Source: an uncultured Lachnospiraceae bacterium | GTDB lineage: Bacteria; Bacillota_A; Clostridia; TANB77; CAG-508 | NCBI GenBank assembly: GCA_947165105.1 | Contig: CAMUZC010000018.1 | Coordinates: forward strand, 1 to 20,670 | Reading direction: 5' to 3' | DNA length: 20,670 nt | Shown: positions 14,243 through 20,670 of the stretch, one piece after another | Layout: each line of letters starts with the position of its first letter | Numbering within the stretch: position 1 is the stretch's first letter | The notes under the pieces: model-generated | What the model saw: only the letters and a program-made list of their open reading frames with translations | Told to the model about the DNA's origin: nothing | Database searches by the model: none | Program-made: the position numbers and the translations under genes

Positions 14243-15614
14243 ATGGCAACAAAAATAAAAACAGTATTTGTATGTAGTAACTGCCGGATATGAATCAAGC
14301 AAGTGGTTGGGAAAATGTCCAGGTTGCAATGAATGGAACAGCTTTTATGAAGAAAAAGTGAGTAAAAATAATGATAAACTTGGTGTGACAGGTTCTGAAA
14401 AGAAGAGCTGTAAACCATTAAAGTTAAATGAAGTAATTGGTAAATCAGATGTAAGAGTTTCTACTGGTTTTGAAGAATTAGATAGAGTACTTGGAGGAGG
14501 ACTAGTAAATGGTTCCTTAGTTTTGCTAGGTGGAGAACCTGGAATAGGTAAATCTACATTAATATTACAAATTTGTGATAAAGTTAAAGGTGATGGAAAA
14601 GTTTTATATGTTTCAGGAGAAGAGTCTGCGGAGCAAATAAAAATAAGAGCTGATAGATTAGGAATAAATAATCAGGACTTAATGTTTTTGGGTGAAACGG
14701 ACATGGACGTAATTCAAACTGCCATATTAGAAATGAACCCTAAATTAGTAATAATTGATTCTATTCAAACAATGTATTCTGACGAAATAACATCAGCTCC
14801 AGGTACAGTTAGCCAGGTTAGAGAAATTACAGCAAGAATTATGAAGTTGTGTAAAACAAATGGTATTACTACAATTATAATTGGTCATGTTACTAAAGAA
14901 GGAAATATTGCAGGACCAAGAGTTTTGGAACATATGGTTGATACAGTTTTATATTTAGAAGGAGAAAGATATTTTTCATATAGAATTTTGCGTGGAGTAA
15001 AAAACAGATTTGGCTCAACAAATGAAGTAGGAATGTTTGAAATGGCAAACGAAGGAATGGTTGAAATTTCAAATCCATCAGCAGTCTTAATTTCTGAAAG
15101 AGATGATGACCCTGCAGGTTCTGTTGTTGTTGCAAGTATGGAAGGAACAAGACCTTTATTAATAGAACTTCAAGCTTTGACAACTCCTAGTGTATTTGGA
15201 ATGCCAAGAAGAAATGCAAATGGAATAGATTACAACAGACTTACTTTATTGATGGCTGTGTTGGAGAAAAAAGCTGGATTTAACCTTGGAAATCAAGATG
15301 CTTATATTAATGTTGTAAGCGGGATGAGAATTAATGAACCAGCTGTTGATTTAGGTGTTATTATTGCTGTTGCATCAAGTTTTAAGAACTTAAGTGTATC
15401 AAAAGAAGTAGTAGTTATTGGTGAGGTTGGATTAACAGGAGAGGTACGTACTGTCAATTTAATAGATAAAAGGTTGAAAGAAGCCGAAAAATTAGGATTT
15501 AAGACATGCGTTATTCCAGAAAGTAATAAAAAACAGTTGAAAGAAAAGTATAAAATGGATATAATAGGTGTTAAGAATATTAATGAAGCATTGAAGAGTG
15601 TAGGACTTCGCTAA
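14243..15614 (+). pseudogene. radA: DNA repair protein RadA (Sms), frameshifted in the zinc finger
   Basis: RadA is a RecA-like branch-migration helicase used in recombinational repair. The true start is ATG 14243, 7 bases after AGGAGG (14228-14233). Translation gives ATKIKTVFVCSNC, then one extra C at 14284/14285 shifts the frame to a stop at 14291-14293. Removing that base restores the family sequence (CGYESSKWLGKCPGC), the zinc finger (Cys11, 14, 25, 28 after correction) and a full 456-aa protein. Downstream all is intact: Walker A GGEPGIGKST, the KNRFG motif, and the Lon-like C-terminal domain. An ATG at 14268 could start translation, but it would lose two zinc ligands and has no ribosome-binding site. 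An assembly error is more likely than a dead gene. disA lies next, and the two proteins interact in B. subtilis. Confidence 0.9.
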
Positions 15615-15658
15615 TAAAAAACACTCTACTATACAGCAGAATTAGTTTGGAGGTAAAA

Positions 15659-16738
15659 ATGGCTTTAGTAAAAGATGACAATGAAATGATAGATATATTA
15701 AAAATGATAGCCCCGGGAACTCCAATTCGTGAAGGATTGGAAAACATTTTAAAGGCAAAAACTGGTGGGTTGATTGTAATTGGAGATTCTAAAGAAGTTT
15801 TAGATTTGGTTGATGGTGGATTTAGCATTGATGTTGATTATACTCCAGCAAAATTATATGAACTAGCTAAAATGGATGGCGCTATAGTTTTAAGTGGAGA
15901 TTTGAAGAAAATTTTACGTGCTAATACTCAACTAATTCCATCTTCTGATATTGTTACAAATGAAACAGGTACACGTCATAGAACAGCTGAGAGAACGGCA
16001 AAGCAGACAGGAGAACTCGTTGTGAGTGTATCTCAGAGAAGAAATATTATTACCATTTATAAAGGAAATTTAAGATATGTTTTAGAAGATACTTCAAAGG
16101 TTATTACAAAAGCAAATCAAGCGTTACAAACAGTAGAAAAATATAAAAAAGTATTTGATAGCAAACTTAATTTGTTAAATGAATACGAATTTAATGATAT
16201 TGTTACTTTGGAGAATGTTATTATAGCTATCCAAAGGGCTGAAATGGTTATGACTGTTGCAGATGAAGTAAGAAAAGCAATCTATGAGTTAGGAGAAGAA
16301 GGAAGATTATTGCAAATGCAACTTGATGAATTAGTTGGTGATTTGGAAGTGGAAGAGCTACTTATTGTTAAAGATTATCTAGTTCCAAATAAAAATAGAA
16401 CTCCTGAAAATGTATTAGAACAAATAAGGAATATTACACACGACGAATTAGTTAAACCACAAATAATAGCTAAATTATTAGGATATGAAGATTTTGATAA
16501 CTATGAAGAAGTTGGCGTTTTTACAAAAGGATATAGAGTTTTAAATAAAATTCCAAGAGTTCCAACTAATATTGTTGAAAATTTAGTAAAATCTTTTAAA
16601 TCTTTCCAACATATATTAGCAGCGGATATTCCAGCATTAGATGAAGTAGATGGAATAGGTGAAATTAGAGCTAGGGCAATTAAACAATCATTAAGAAGAA
16701 TGCAAGAACAGTTTATTTTTGATAATCTTATGATGTAG
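15659..16738 (+). CDS. disA: DNA-integrity scanning diadenylate cyclase DisA
   Basis: Makes cyclic di-AMP from two ATP and pauses at recombination junctions, linking DNA damage to c-di-AMP signalling. Seen: the DAC domain with the DGA motif (73-75) and GTRHRTAE (104-111, RHR at 106-108), a central helical spine, and a C-terminal helix-hairpin-helix DNA-binding domain (LDEVDGIGEIRARAIKQSL). The 359-aa length fits the family. The start is ATG 15659 with GGAGG (15649-15653) upstream; the in-frame TTG at 15647 overlaps that site. It lies 44 bases after radA, a conserved pairing; RadA limits DisA activity in B. subtilis. Confidence 0.97.
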   Translation: MALVKDDNEMIDILKMIAPGTPIREGLENILKAKTGGLIVIGDSKEVLDLVDGGFSIDVDYTPAKLYELAKMDGAIVLSGDLKKILRANTQLIPSSDIVTNETGTRHRTAERTAKQTGELVVSVSQRRNIITIYKGNLRYVLEDTSKVITKANQALQTVEKYKKVFDSKLNLLNEYEFNDIVTLENVIIAIQRAEMVMTVADEVRKAIYELGEEGRLLQMQLDELVGDLEVEELLIVKDYLVPNKNRTPENVLEQIRNITHDELVKPQIIAKLLGYEDFDNYEEVGVFTKGYRVLNKIPRVPTNIVENLVKSFKSFQHILAADIPALDEVDGIGEIRARAIKQSLRRMQEQFIFDNLMM

Positions 16739-16778
16739 AGTTAGATTTAAATAAGTTTAGAAAAAATCTTATAAAGGT

Positions 16779-16809
16779 ATTGTAATTTGTTACAATTTAA
16801 GATTATAAT
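16779..16809 (+). promoter_or_regulatory. Promoter with overlapping 18-bp palindrome, for the cyclophilin gene
   Basis: A dyad ATTGTAA (16779-16785)-N4-TTACAAT (16790-16796) overlaps the -35 box (TTGTAA 16780-16785) and spacer of a promoter whose -10 is TATAAT (16804-16809), spacing 18. That placement is typical of a repressor operator. I cannot name the regulator. Confidence 0.55.
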
Positions 16810-16858
16810 ATGTTTGTGATTAAATTGATTAAATAAAAAAGACGATGGAGGAATTCGA

Positions 16859-17638
16859 ATGAAGAAAAATTTATTAAAAATAGGAATAGGTGTTGTAGCT
16901 ATAGCAGTTGTTGTTTTGGTTGTAATGTTAGTTATGAGCAAAACTCAAAAGGTTAAGAATCCTGTTGCTACAATTGTTATTGAGGGTTATGATAAACCAA
17001 TAAAAGTAGAGTTAGATCCACAATCAGCTCCAAACGCAGTTGCTAATTTTGTTAAACTAGCAAATAGCGGTTTTTATAATGATTATAAGATGTCAATTGA
17101 TACTAATAGATTATTAGGTGATCAATCTAACGAAATGGCTAAACTATCTCAAATAAAGGAAAATCCAGAAAGTAATTATACTTATGGGATAAAAGGAGAT
17201 TTTATAAAAAATGATGTAAAGAACTACATTAGACACGAAAAAGGCGTAATTACAATGGAAAGAAATGATTATACTTTTTTCGGACTTACAGAAGAAGGAT
17301 ATAATTCTGCTAACTGTAATTTTGCTCTATTAACAAAGGATATACCAGAATATAATGGATATTATGCTGCTTTTGGTAAGGTTATAGAAGGAATGGACGT
17401 GCTAGAATCAATTGCTGCTTCAAGAGTGGAAAATACAAACTCAGAAGAAAATGAAAACACTGATGATACTGCTTCAGAAGATGAAAACAAAATTACTATA
17501 AAATCAATTACAGTAGATACATTTGGTGTTGATTATGGAATGCCAGAAACTGTAAATTATGAAGAAAGTTATGAAAAAGTACAACAAATTTATAGCCAAT
17601 ACTTTGGTGGAAGTTCAAATGTAGTTACAACAGAATAA
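16859..17638 (+). CDS. Membrane-anchored cyclophilin-type peptidyl-prolyl isomerase
   Basis: Predicted to speed cis-trans isomerisation of Xaa-Pro bonds in proteins outside the membrane. Seen: a basic N-terminus and one hydrophobic helix (about residues 9-27), no lipobox Cys, so it is an uncleaved anchor with the domain outside. The cyclophilin fold follows: VATIVIEGYDKPIKVEL, APNAVANFVKLANSGFYND, NRLLGDQ at the position of the catalytic Arg segment, NCNFALLTKD, and YYAAFGKVIEGMDVLESIA. Several active-site positions are diverged from human cyclophilin A, so activity is likely but not certain. An acidic low-complexity insert (~195-212) precedes the C-terminus. 259 aa; the ATG has GGAGG (16847-16851) 7 bases upstream. 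It has its own promoter and a strong terminator, so it is a single-gene unit. Confidence 0.9.
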   Translation: MKKNLLKIGIGVVAIAVVVLVVMLVMSKTQKVKNPVATIVIEGYDKPIKVELDPQSAPNAVANFVKLANSGFYNDYKMSIDTNRLLGDQSNEMAKLSQIKENPESNYTYGIKGDFIKNDVKNYIRHEKGVITMERNDYTFFGLTEEGYNSANCNFALLTKDIPEYNGYYAAFGKVIEGMDVLESIAASRVENTNSEENENTDDTASEDENKITIKSITVDTFGVDYGMPETVNYEESYEKVQQIYSQYFGGSSNVVTTE

Positions 17639-17643
17639 TAATT

Positions 17644-17673
17644 AAAAGACGGATAATCAATCCGTCTTTTTTT
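17644..17673 (+). terminator. Rho-independent terminator of the cyclophilin gene
   Basis: A 10-bp perfect stem (AAAAGACGGA 17644-17653 with TCCGTCTTTT 17661-17670) and a 7-base loop lead directly into further T residues to 17673. Confidence 0.93.
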
Positions 17674-17723
17674 CATTATATGAAATAATTGTATAAAAAA
17701 CTAAAAAAACTTCCTAAAATGTG

Positions 17724-17752
17724 TTGACTTTCCAATAAAAACATTATATAAT
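17724..17752 (+). promoter_or_regulatory. Promoter of the S10 ribosomal protein operon
   Basis: TTGACT (17724-17729), a 17-bp spacer and a perfect TATAAT (17747-17752) form a strong sigma-A promoter. The predicted transcript start (about 17759) leaves a leader of about 370 nt before the rpsJ ATG. Confidence 0.85.
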
Positions 17753-17757
17753 AGTGG

Positions 17758-18112
17758 GGCATGTAAGATTAGCGATGAAGTAAGATGTGGCTACATCCTT
17801 TGAAATAACAGGGATGGAGGGAACTCTTATGGAGTATGTCGTGGCTTAGACCAAGGCGGTAAGTTATTTAAAATATTTAGACTTCGAAAGATAAAAAATG
17901 CTTTAAGGTATATGAAGCAGTGTAATTAGAGAGATTAATTAAATAATCAATCAGAAATTATAAAGCTACATATAACAATTAAAAGCATATTTTTATTGTC
18001 AGAAAGTCATGCACTTATCCCAAGAATATCATGCAAAAACTTGGGTTTAAATATTAGAGTTTTACAAAACACCAGGGTGCGTTTATAACTTCCGACCAAA
18101 ATAAAAATATTT
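17758..18112 (+). promoter_or_regulatory. Long structured 5' leader of rpsJ, unknown RNA class
   Basis: About 355 transcribed bases without a credible gene. A long-range helix can close the 3' two thirds: 17855-17867 pairs with 18085-18097 (12 pairs, two one-base bulges), ending 15 bases before the rpsJ ribosome-binding site. Inside it are TGCTT/AAGCA (17899-17919), GATTA/TAATC (17933-17948) and CCCAAG/CTTGGG (18019-18045). The 5' part (17759-17850) has more G+C than nearby spacers and offers two mutually exclusive hairpins: GAG-GGAA-CTC (17818-17827), and ACTC pairing with GAGT (about 17823-17835). I recognise no riboswitch, T-box or known r-protein leader motif. A regulatory leader binding a ribosomal protein or ligand is inference. 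Confidence 0.6.
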
Positions 18113-18129
18113 TAAGGAGGGAAAATTAC

Positions 18130-18462
18130 ATGGCAACAGTAAAAGGAAATGCGGTAGCAAGTGAAAAAATCAGAATAAGATTAAAAGCTTATGATCATGT
18201 AGTATTAGAACAGTCTGCTGAAAAAATAGTAGATACTGCTAAAAAAACAGGAGCAAAAGTTTCAGGTCCTATTCCACTACCAACAGAAAAGGAGATTATA
18301 ACAATTTTACGTTCTCCACACAAACACAAAGATTCAAGAGAACAATTCGAAATGAGAACACATAAAAGAGTTATAGACATTCTTTACCCAACACAAAAAA
18401 CTGTAGATACTTTAATGAAAGTAGAATTACCTGCAGGTGTTGATATTGAAATCAAATTATAA
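18130..18462 (+). CDS. rpsJ: 30S ribosomal protein S10
   Basis: A 30S head protein, also an antitermination factor (NusE). Seen: the family core [39 protein letters not shown] and [15 protein letters not shown]. At 110 aa it is about 8 residues longer than usual because of an N-terminal extension ([13 protein letters not shown]); the ATG is well supported by AAGGAGGG (18113-18120), and there is no later start. It is the first gene of the operon behind the long leader and is followed by an unusual 177-base gap. Confidence 0.98.
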   Translation: MATVKGNAVASEKIRIRLKAYDHVVLEQSAEKIVDTAKKTGAKVSGPIPLPTEKEIITILRSPHKHKDSREQFEMRTHKRVIDILYPTQKTVDTLMKVELPAGVDIEIKL

Positions 18463-18639
18463 TTTTTCTTTTGAATTATGAAAGAAAGTTATAACTCGAA
18501 AGAAAAAATGAAATAGAGTTTTAATTAGTTAGAACTAAACTTTAAAGTTCGAAAAAGTTTTCTTACATATATAATAAGAAAGCAAGTCAAAACCAAGCTG
18601 ATAAAAATTATCAGCCAATAGTTAGGAGGAATTTTAAAA
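18463..18639 (+). other. 177-base gap between rpsJ and rplC with three hairpins
   Basis: No gene seen. Inverted repeats: TTTCTTT/AAAGAAA (18465-18471 with 18481-18487), TTTCTTA/TAAGAAA (18559-18565 with 18575-18581), and GCTGATA/TATCAGC (18597-18603 with 18609-18615), the last just before the rplC ribosome-binding site. None has a terminator T tract. The first two are AT-rich and could be chance. S10 operon genes are usually much closer together. Confidence 0.5.
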
Positions 18640-19266
18640 ATGAAAACAATTATAGGAAAGAAAGTTGGAATGACTCAAATATTTGATGAAACAGGAAAAG
18701 TTATTCCAGTAACAGTAATCGAAGCTGGTCCTTGTGTAGTAGCACAAGTTAAAACAGTTGAAACAGACGGATACAACGCTATCCAATTAGGATTCGAAGA
18801 TGTAAAAGAATCTAAATTAAACAAACCAGAAAGAGGACATTTTGCAAAAGCTGGTTTAGCTAACAAAAAACATTTAAGAGAATTCAGAGTTGAAGATTTC
18901 GAAGACTTAACAGTAGGTTCAGAAATCAAAGCTGACGCTTTTGAAGCAGGAGACAAAATTGATGTTCAAGGAACAACAAAAGGTAAAGGTTTCCAAGGTG
19001 TTATTAAAAGACACGGACAATCAAGAGGACCAATGGGACATGGTTCAATGTATCACAGAAGACCAGGTTCAATGGGACCAACATCAACTCCAGGTAGAGT
19101 TTTCAAAGGTAAAAAATTACCAGGACATATGGGAAGAGTAACAGTTACAATTCAAAACTTAGATGTTGTAAAAGTTGATATGGATAAAAATGTTATCTTA
19201 ATCAAAGGTAGTGTACCAGGAGCTAAAGGTGCAATATTAAAATTAAGAAAAAGTGTAAAAGCATAA
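18640..19266 (+). CDS. rplC: 50S ribosomal protein L3
   Basis: Binds the 3' end of 23S rRNA near the peptidyl-transferase centre and is needed early in 50S assembly. Seen: N-terminal [20 protein letters not shown], the [23 protein letters not shown] loop with the basic extension toward the catalytic centre ([27 protein letters not shown]), and the C-terminal strand with [11 protein letters not shown]. 208 aa, normal length. AGGAGG precedes the ATG. It uses more C-ending codons (AAC, TTC, ATC) than neighbours, as expected for high expression. Confidence 0.98.
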   Translation: MKTIIGKKVGMTQIFDETGKVIPVTVIEAGPCVVAQVKTVETDGYNAIQLGFEDVKESKLNKPERGHFAKAGLANKKHLREFRVEDFEDLTVGSEIKADAFEAGDKIDVQGTTKGKGFQGVIKRHGQSRGPMGHGSMYHRRPGSMGPTSTPGRVFKGKKLPGHMGRVTVTIQNLDVVKVDMDKNVILIKGSVPGAKGAILKLRKSVKA

Positions 19267-19283
19267 GGAAGGAGGATTAAGAA

Positions 19284-19907
19284 ATGCCTAGTATAGACGT
19301 ATATAATGTAGAAGGTAAAAAAGTTTCAAGTGTAGATTTGAAAGAAGAAATATTTGGAATTGAACCAAATGAAGCAGTAGTACACAGTGTTTTAGTTAAC
19401 TTCTTAGCTAACCAAAGACAAGGTACTCAAAGCACAAAAACAAGAGCAGAAGTTCGTGGTGGTGGTAGAAAACCATGGAGACAAAAAGGAACAGGTAGAG
19501 CAAGACAAGGAAGTATCAGAGCTCCACAATGGATTAAAGGTGGTATCGCTTTAGGTCCAAAACCTCGTTCATATAAATATACAGTTAATAAGAAAGAAAG
19601 AAGATTAGCTATTAAATCTTTATTAAGTTCTAAAGTATTAGAAAACGAATTAACAGTTGTTGACGCATTCAACTTTGATTCAATCAAAACAAAACAAATG
19701 GTTAATGCTTTAACAAACTTAAAAGTTGAAGGAAAAACATTAATCGTATTAGCTGACAAAAACGAAAACGTTCAAAAATCAGCAAGAAATATTGAAAATG
19801 TTAAAACATTACAAGTTAACACAATCAATGTTTATGATTTATTAAAATACAAAAACTTAGTATTAACTTTAGACACAGTTAAAAAATTAGAGGAGGTGTA
19901 TGCATAA
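19284..19907 (+). CDS. rplD: 50S ribosomal protein L4
   Basis: Lines the polypeptide exit tunnel by its long central loop. In E. coli L4 also represses this operon. Seen: [16 protein letters not shown], the loop [34 protein letters not shown] in pieces (about residues 44-77), and the C-terminal domain. 207 aa is normal. The AAGGAGG site is in the 17-base gap after rplC. Its stop shares a base with the rplW start. Confidence 0.98.
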   Translation: MPSIDVYNVEGKKVSSVDLKEEIFGIEPNEAVVHSVLVNFLANQRQGTQSTKTRAEVRGGGRKPWRQKGTGRARQGSIRAPQWIKGGIALGPKPRSYKYTVNKKERRLAIKSLLSSKVLENELTVVDAFNFDSIKTKQMVNALTNLKVEGKTLIVLADKNENVQKSARNIENVKTLQVNTINVYDLLKYKNLVLTLDTVKKLEEVYA

Positions 19908-20254
19908 TGATGGCAGAAGATATCATAATCGCTCCAATAGTTACTGAAAAAAGTAATGATGGAATTAATGAAGGAAAATACACTTTCAAAGTTAACAAAA
20001 AAGCTACAAAACCAGAAATAGCTATGGCTGTAGAAAAATTATTCAATGTTAAAGTTTTAAAAGTTAACACAATCAACGTTAGCGGAAAAACAAGAAGAGT
20101 TGGAAGAAACTATGGTAAAACATCAGACTGGAAAAAAGCTATAGTTACTATAGATACAAATCCATCTGACAAAACATACTTAGCTGAAGGTGGAAAAGTT
20201 AAGAAAGTAGCTAAAAAATATAAAGATTCTATTGAAGAATTTATGGGAGCTTAA
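19907..20254 (+). CDS. rplW: 50S ribosomal protein L23, C-terminally extended
   Basis: Sits at the exit-tunnel mouth and docks trigger factor and SRP. Seen: [45 protein letters not shown] and [17 protein letters not shown]. At 115 aa it is about 15-20 residues longer than usual; the extra C-terminal tail is Lys-rich ([18 protein letters not shown]). The ATG at 19907 overlaps the rplD stop (TAATG), pointing to translational coupling; the adjacent ATG at 19910 is a possible alternative start. Confidence 0.97.
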   Translation: MMAEDIIIAPIVTEKSNDGINEGKYTFKVNKKATKPEIAMAVEKLFNVKVLKVNTINVSGKTRRVGRNYGKTSDWKKAIVTIDTNPSDKTYLAEGGKVKKVAKKYKDSIEEFMGA

Positions 20255-20275
20255 TTGCTCGGAAAGAGGTAATTT

Positions 20276-20458
20276 ATGTTAGAGAAGTTTTTGAATAAAA
20301 AAGTAAAAGTATTTGTAACAACTTATGGTTCAGCTACACCTTTTAGAGAAAATCAAAGCTGTAGTGGTACTGTTACCAATATTGATTCTAATTATATAGA
20401 AATAAACAATAATAAAGTTATCCAAATAAAATATATAGTTTCAATAGAATGTATCTAA
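20276..20458 (+). CDS. Small protein inside the S10 operon, 60 aa, possible Sm/SH3-like barrel
   Basis: I do not recognise the family for certain. The ATG has an AAAGAGGT site (20263-20270) at good spacing, 21 bases after rplW on the same strand. The protein begins MLEKFLNKKVKVFV, then has alternating hydrophobic beta strands with turns: SGTVTNIDSNYIEINNNKVIQIK in two pieces, ending YIVSIECI. The pattern 'G-x-V-x-x-I-x-x-x-Y-I-x-I' with a final strand 'I-x-x-I' resembles small five-stranded barrels such as LSm/Hfq or SH3-like domains; this is a fold guess. In most bacteria rplB follows rplW directly, so an extra gene here is unusual. RNA or ribosome binding would suit the context but is inference. 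Confidence 0.78.
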   Translation: MLEKFLNKKVKVFVTTYGSATPFRENQSCSGTVTNIDSNYIEINNNKVIQIKYIVSIECI

Positions 20459-20464
20459 CAAAAG

Positions 20465-20580
20465 TATCGAGAAATAACTCGGATAATAAAAAATATCTGC
20501 TAATGCGGGGCAGGAAAATAAAACCGTAAATATATATTGTAGAGTAGAGAAACAATCAAAACTAAGGTTTTCATTGTTTC
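20465..20580 (+). promoter_or_regulatory. Structured intercistronic leader before rplB
   Basis: Three hairpins fill the 139-base gap: TATCGAG/CTCGGATA (20465-20471 with 20478-20485, one bulge), CTGC/GCAG (20497-20500 with 20510-20513), and a long one, 20549-20562 with 20567-20580, with 13 pairs, one C-C mismatch and a TAAG loop. The last ends just before the GGAG ribosome-binding site of rplB. No T tract follows, so it is not a terminator. Control of rplB translation or mRNA processing is inference. Confidence 0.6.
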
Positions 20581-20597
20581 GAGAAGGAGAGAGAAAA

Positions 20598-20670
20598 ATG
20601 GGAATGAAACATTTCAGACCAACTACTCCATCATTAAGAAACATGACAGTTTCTACATTTGATGAAATTA
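20598..20670 (+). CDS. rplB: 50S ribosomal protein L2, 5' part only
   Basis: Only the first 24 codons are in the window. MGMKHFRPTTPSLRNMTVSTF matches the L2 N-terminus (compare the family G-x-K-x-[FY]-[KR]-P-T-[TS]-P-x-x-R). L2 binds 23S rRNA domain IV, supports subunit joining and is the next gene expected after rplW in the S10 operon. The ATG follows a GGAGAGAG site. The rest lies past the window end. Confidence 0.93.
   Translation, partial: MGMKHFRPTTPSLRNMTVSTFDEI

Noticed and set aside
17814..17849. 11-codon open frame (MEGTLMEYVVA) in the rpsJ leader
   Set aside because: No convincing ribosome-binding site; such short frames are expected by chance in 355 nt.
18074..18079. AGGGTG near the end of the rpsJ leader, recalling the T-box start
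   Set aside because: The rest of the T-box sequence (GNACCGCG) and any terminator are missing.
1..20670. CRISPR arrays, prophage, insertion sequences, toxin-antitoxin or defence genes
   Set aside because: None found on either strand; the only regular repeats are the two 11-bp promoter arrays.

Overview
The window is chromosomal DNA of an AT-rich member of the Bacillota, most likely class Clostridia. The evidence is the low G+C of the core genes, strong AGGAGG ribosome-binding sites, GTG/TTG starts, and the gene set mutL-miaA-(HlyD-like)-sepF-divIVA, ftsK/spoIIIE, a beta-CASP metallo-hydrolase, radA-disA and the S10 ribosomal operon. The species cannot be named from sequence alone.

Layout. 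(1) 1-1500: the 3' part of a tRNA-Gln, then a small accessory region. It holds two orphan genes with more G+C than the core, one per strand, converging on back-to-back terminators, and two tandem 35-39-residue Cys-rich membrane microprotein genes on the minus strand. (2) 1504-6157: mutL, miaA and a frameshifted HlyD-like adaptor gene in one tight run. MutL has lost key residues of its endonuclease metal site. (3) 6158-7309: sepF and divIVA, the septum and pole placement genes, behind a promoter with a phased 11-bp repeat array. (4) 7347-12523: rsmD, a coiled-coil gene, the ftsK/spoIIIE DNA translocase and an unrecognised 519-residue protein, behind a second promoter with the same array. (5) 12527-17638: a beta-CASP RNase-like hydrolase, radA (frameshifted by one extra C), disA (c-di-AMP synthesis and DNA-integrity scanning) and a membrane-anchored cyclophilin with its own promoter/operator. 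(6) 17724-20670: the start of the S10 operon (rpsJ, rplC, rplD, rplW, a 60-residue unknown, rplB cut by the window end), with a leader of about 355 nt and two other structured gaps.

The main results are these. Two TRTTAC arrays with an 11-bp period abut the sepF-divIVA and rsmD promoters and match the published WalR/YycF box (TGTWAH-N5-TGTWAH), which would tie cell-division genes to the cell-wall two-component system. The rpsJ leader is long, can be closed by a long-range helix and matches no RNA class I recognise. A small SH3/Sm-barrel-like protein gene sits inside the S10 operon next to structured RNA. Two independent single-base frameshifts occur in otherwise intact genes and could be sequence errors.
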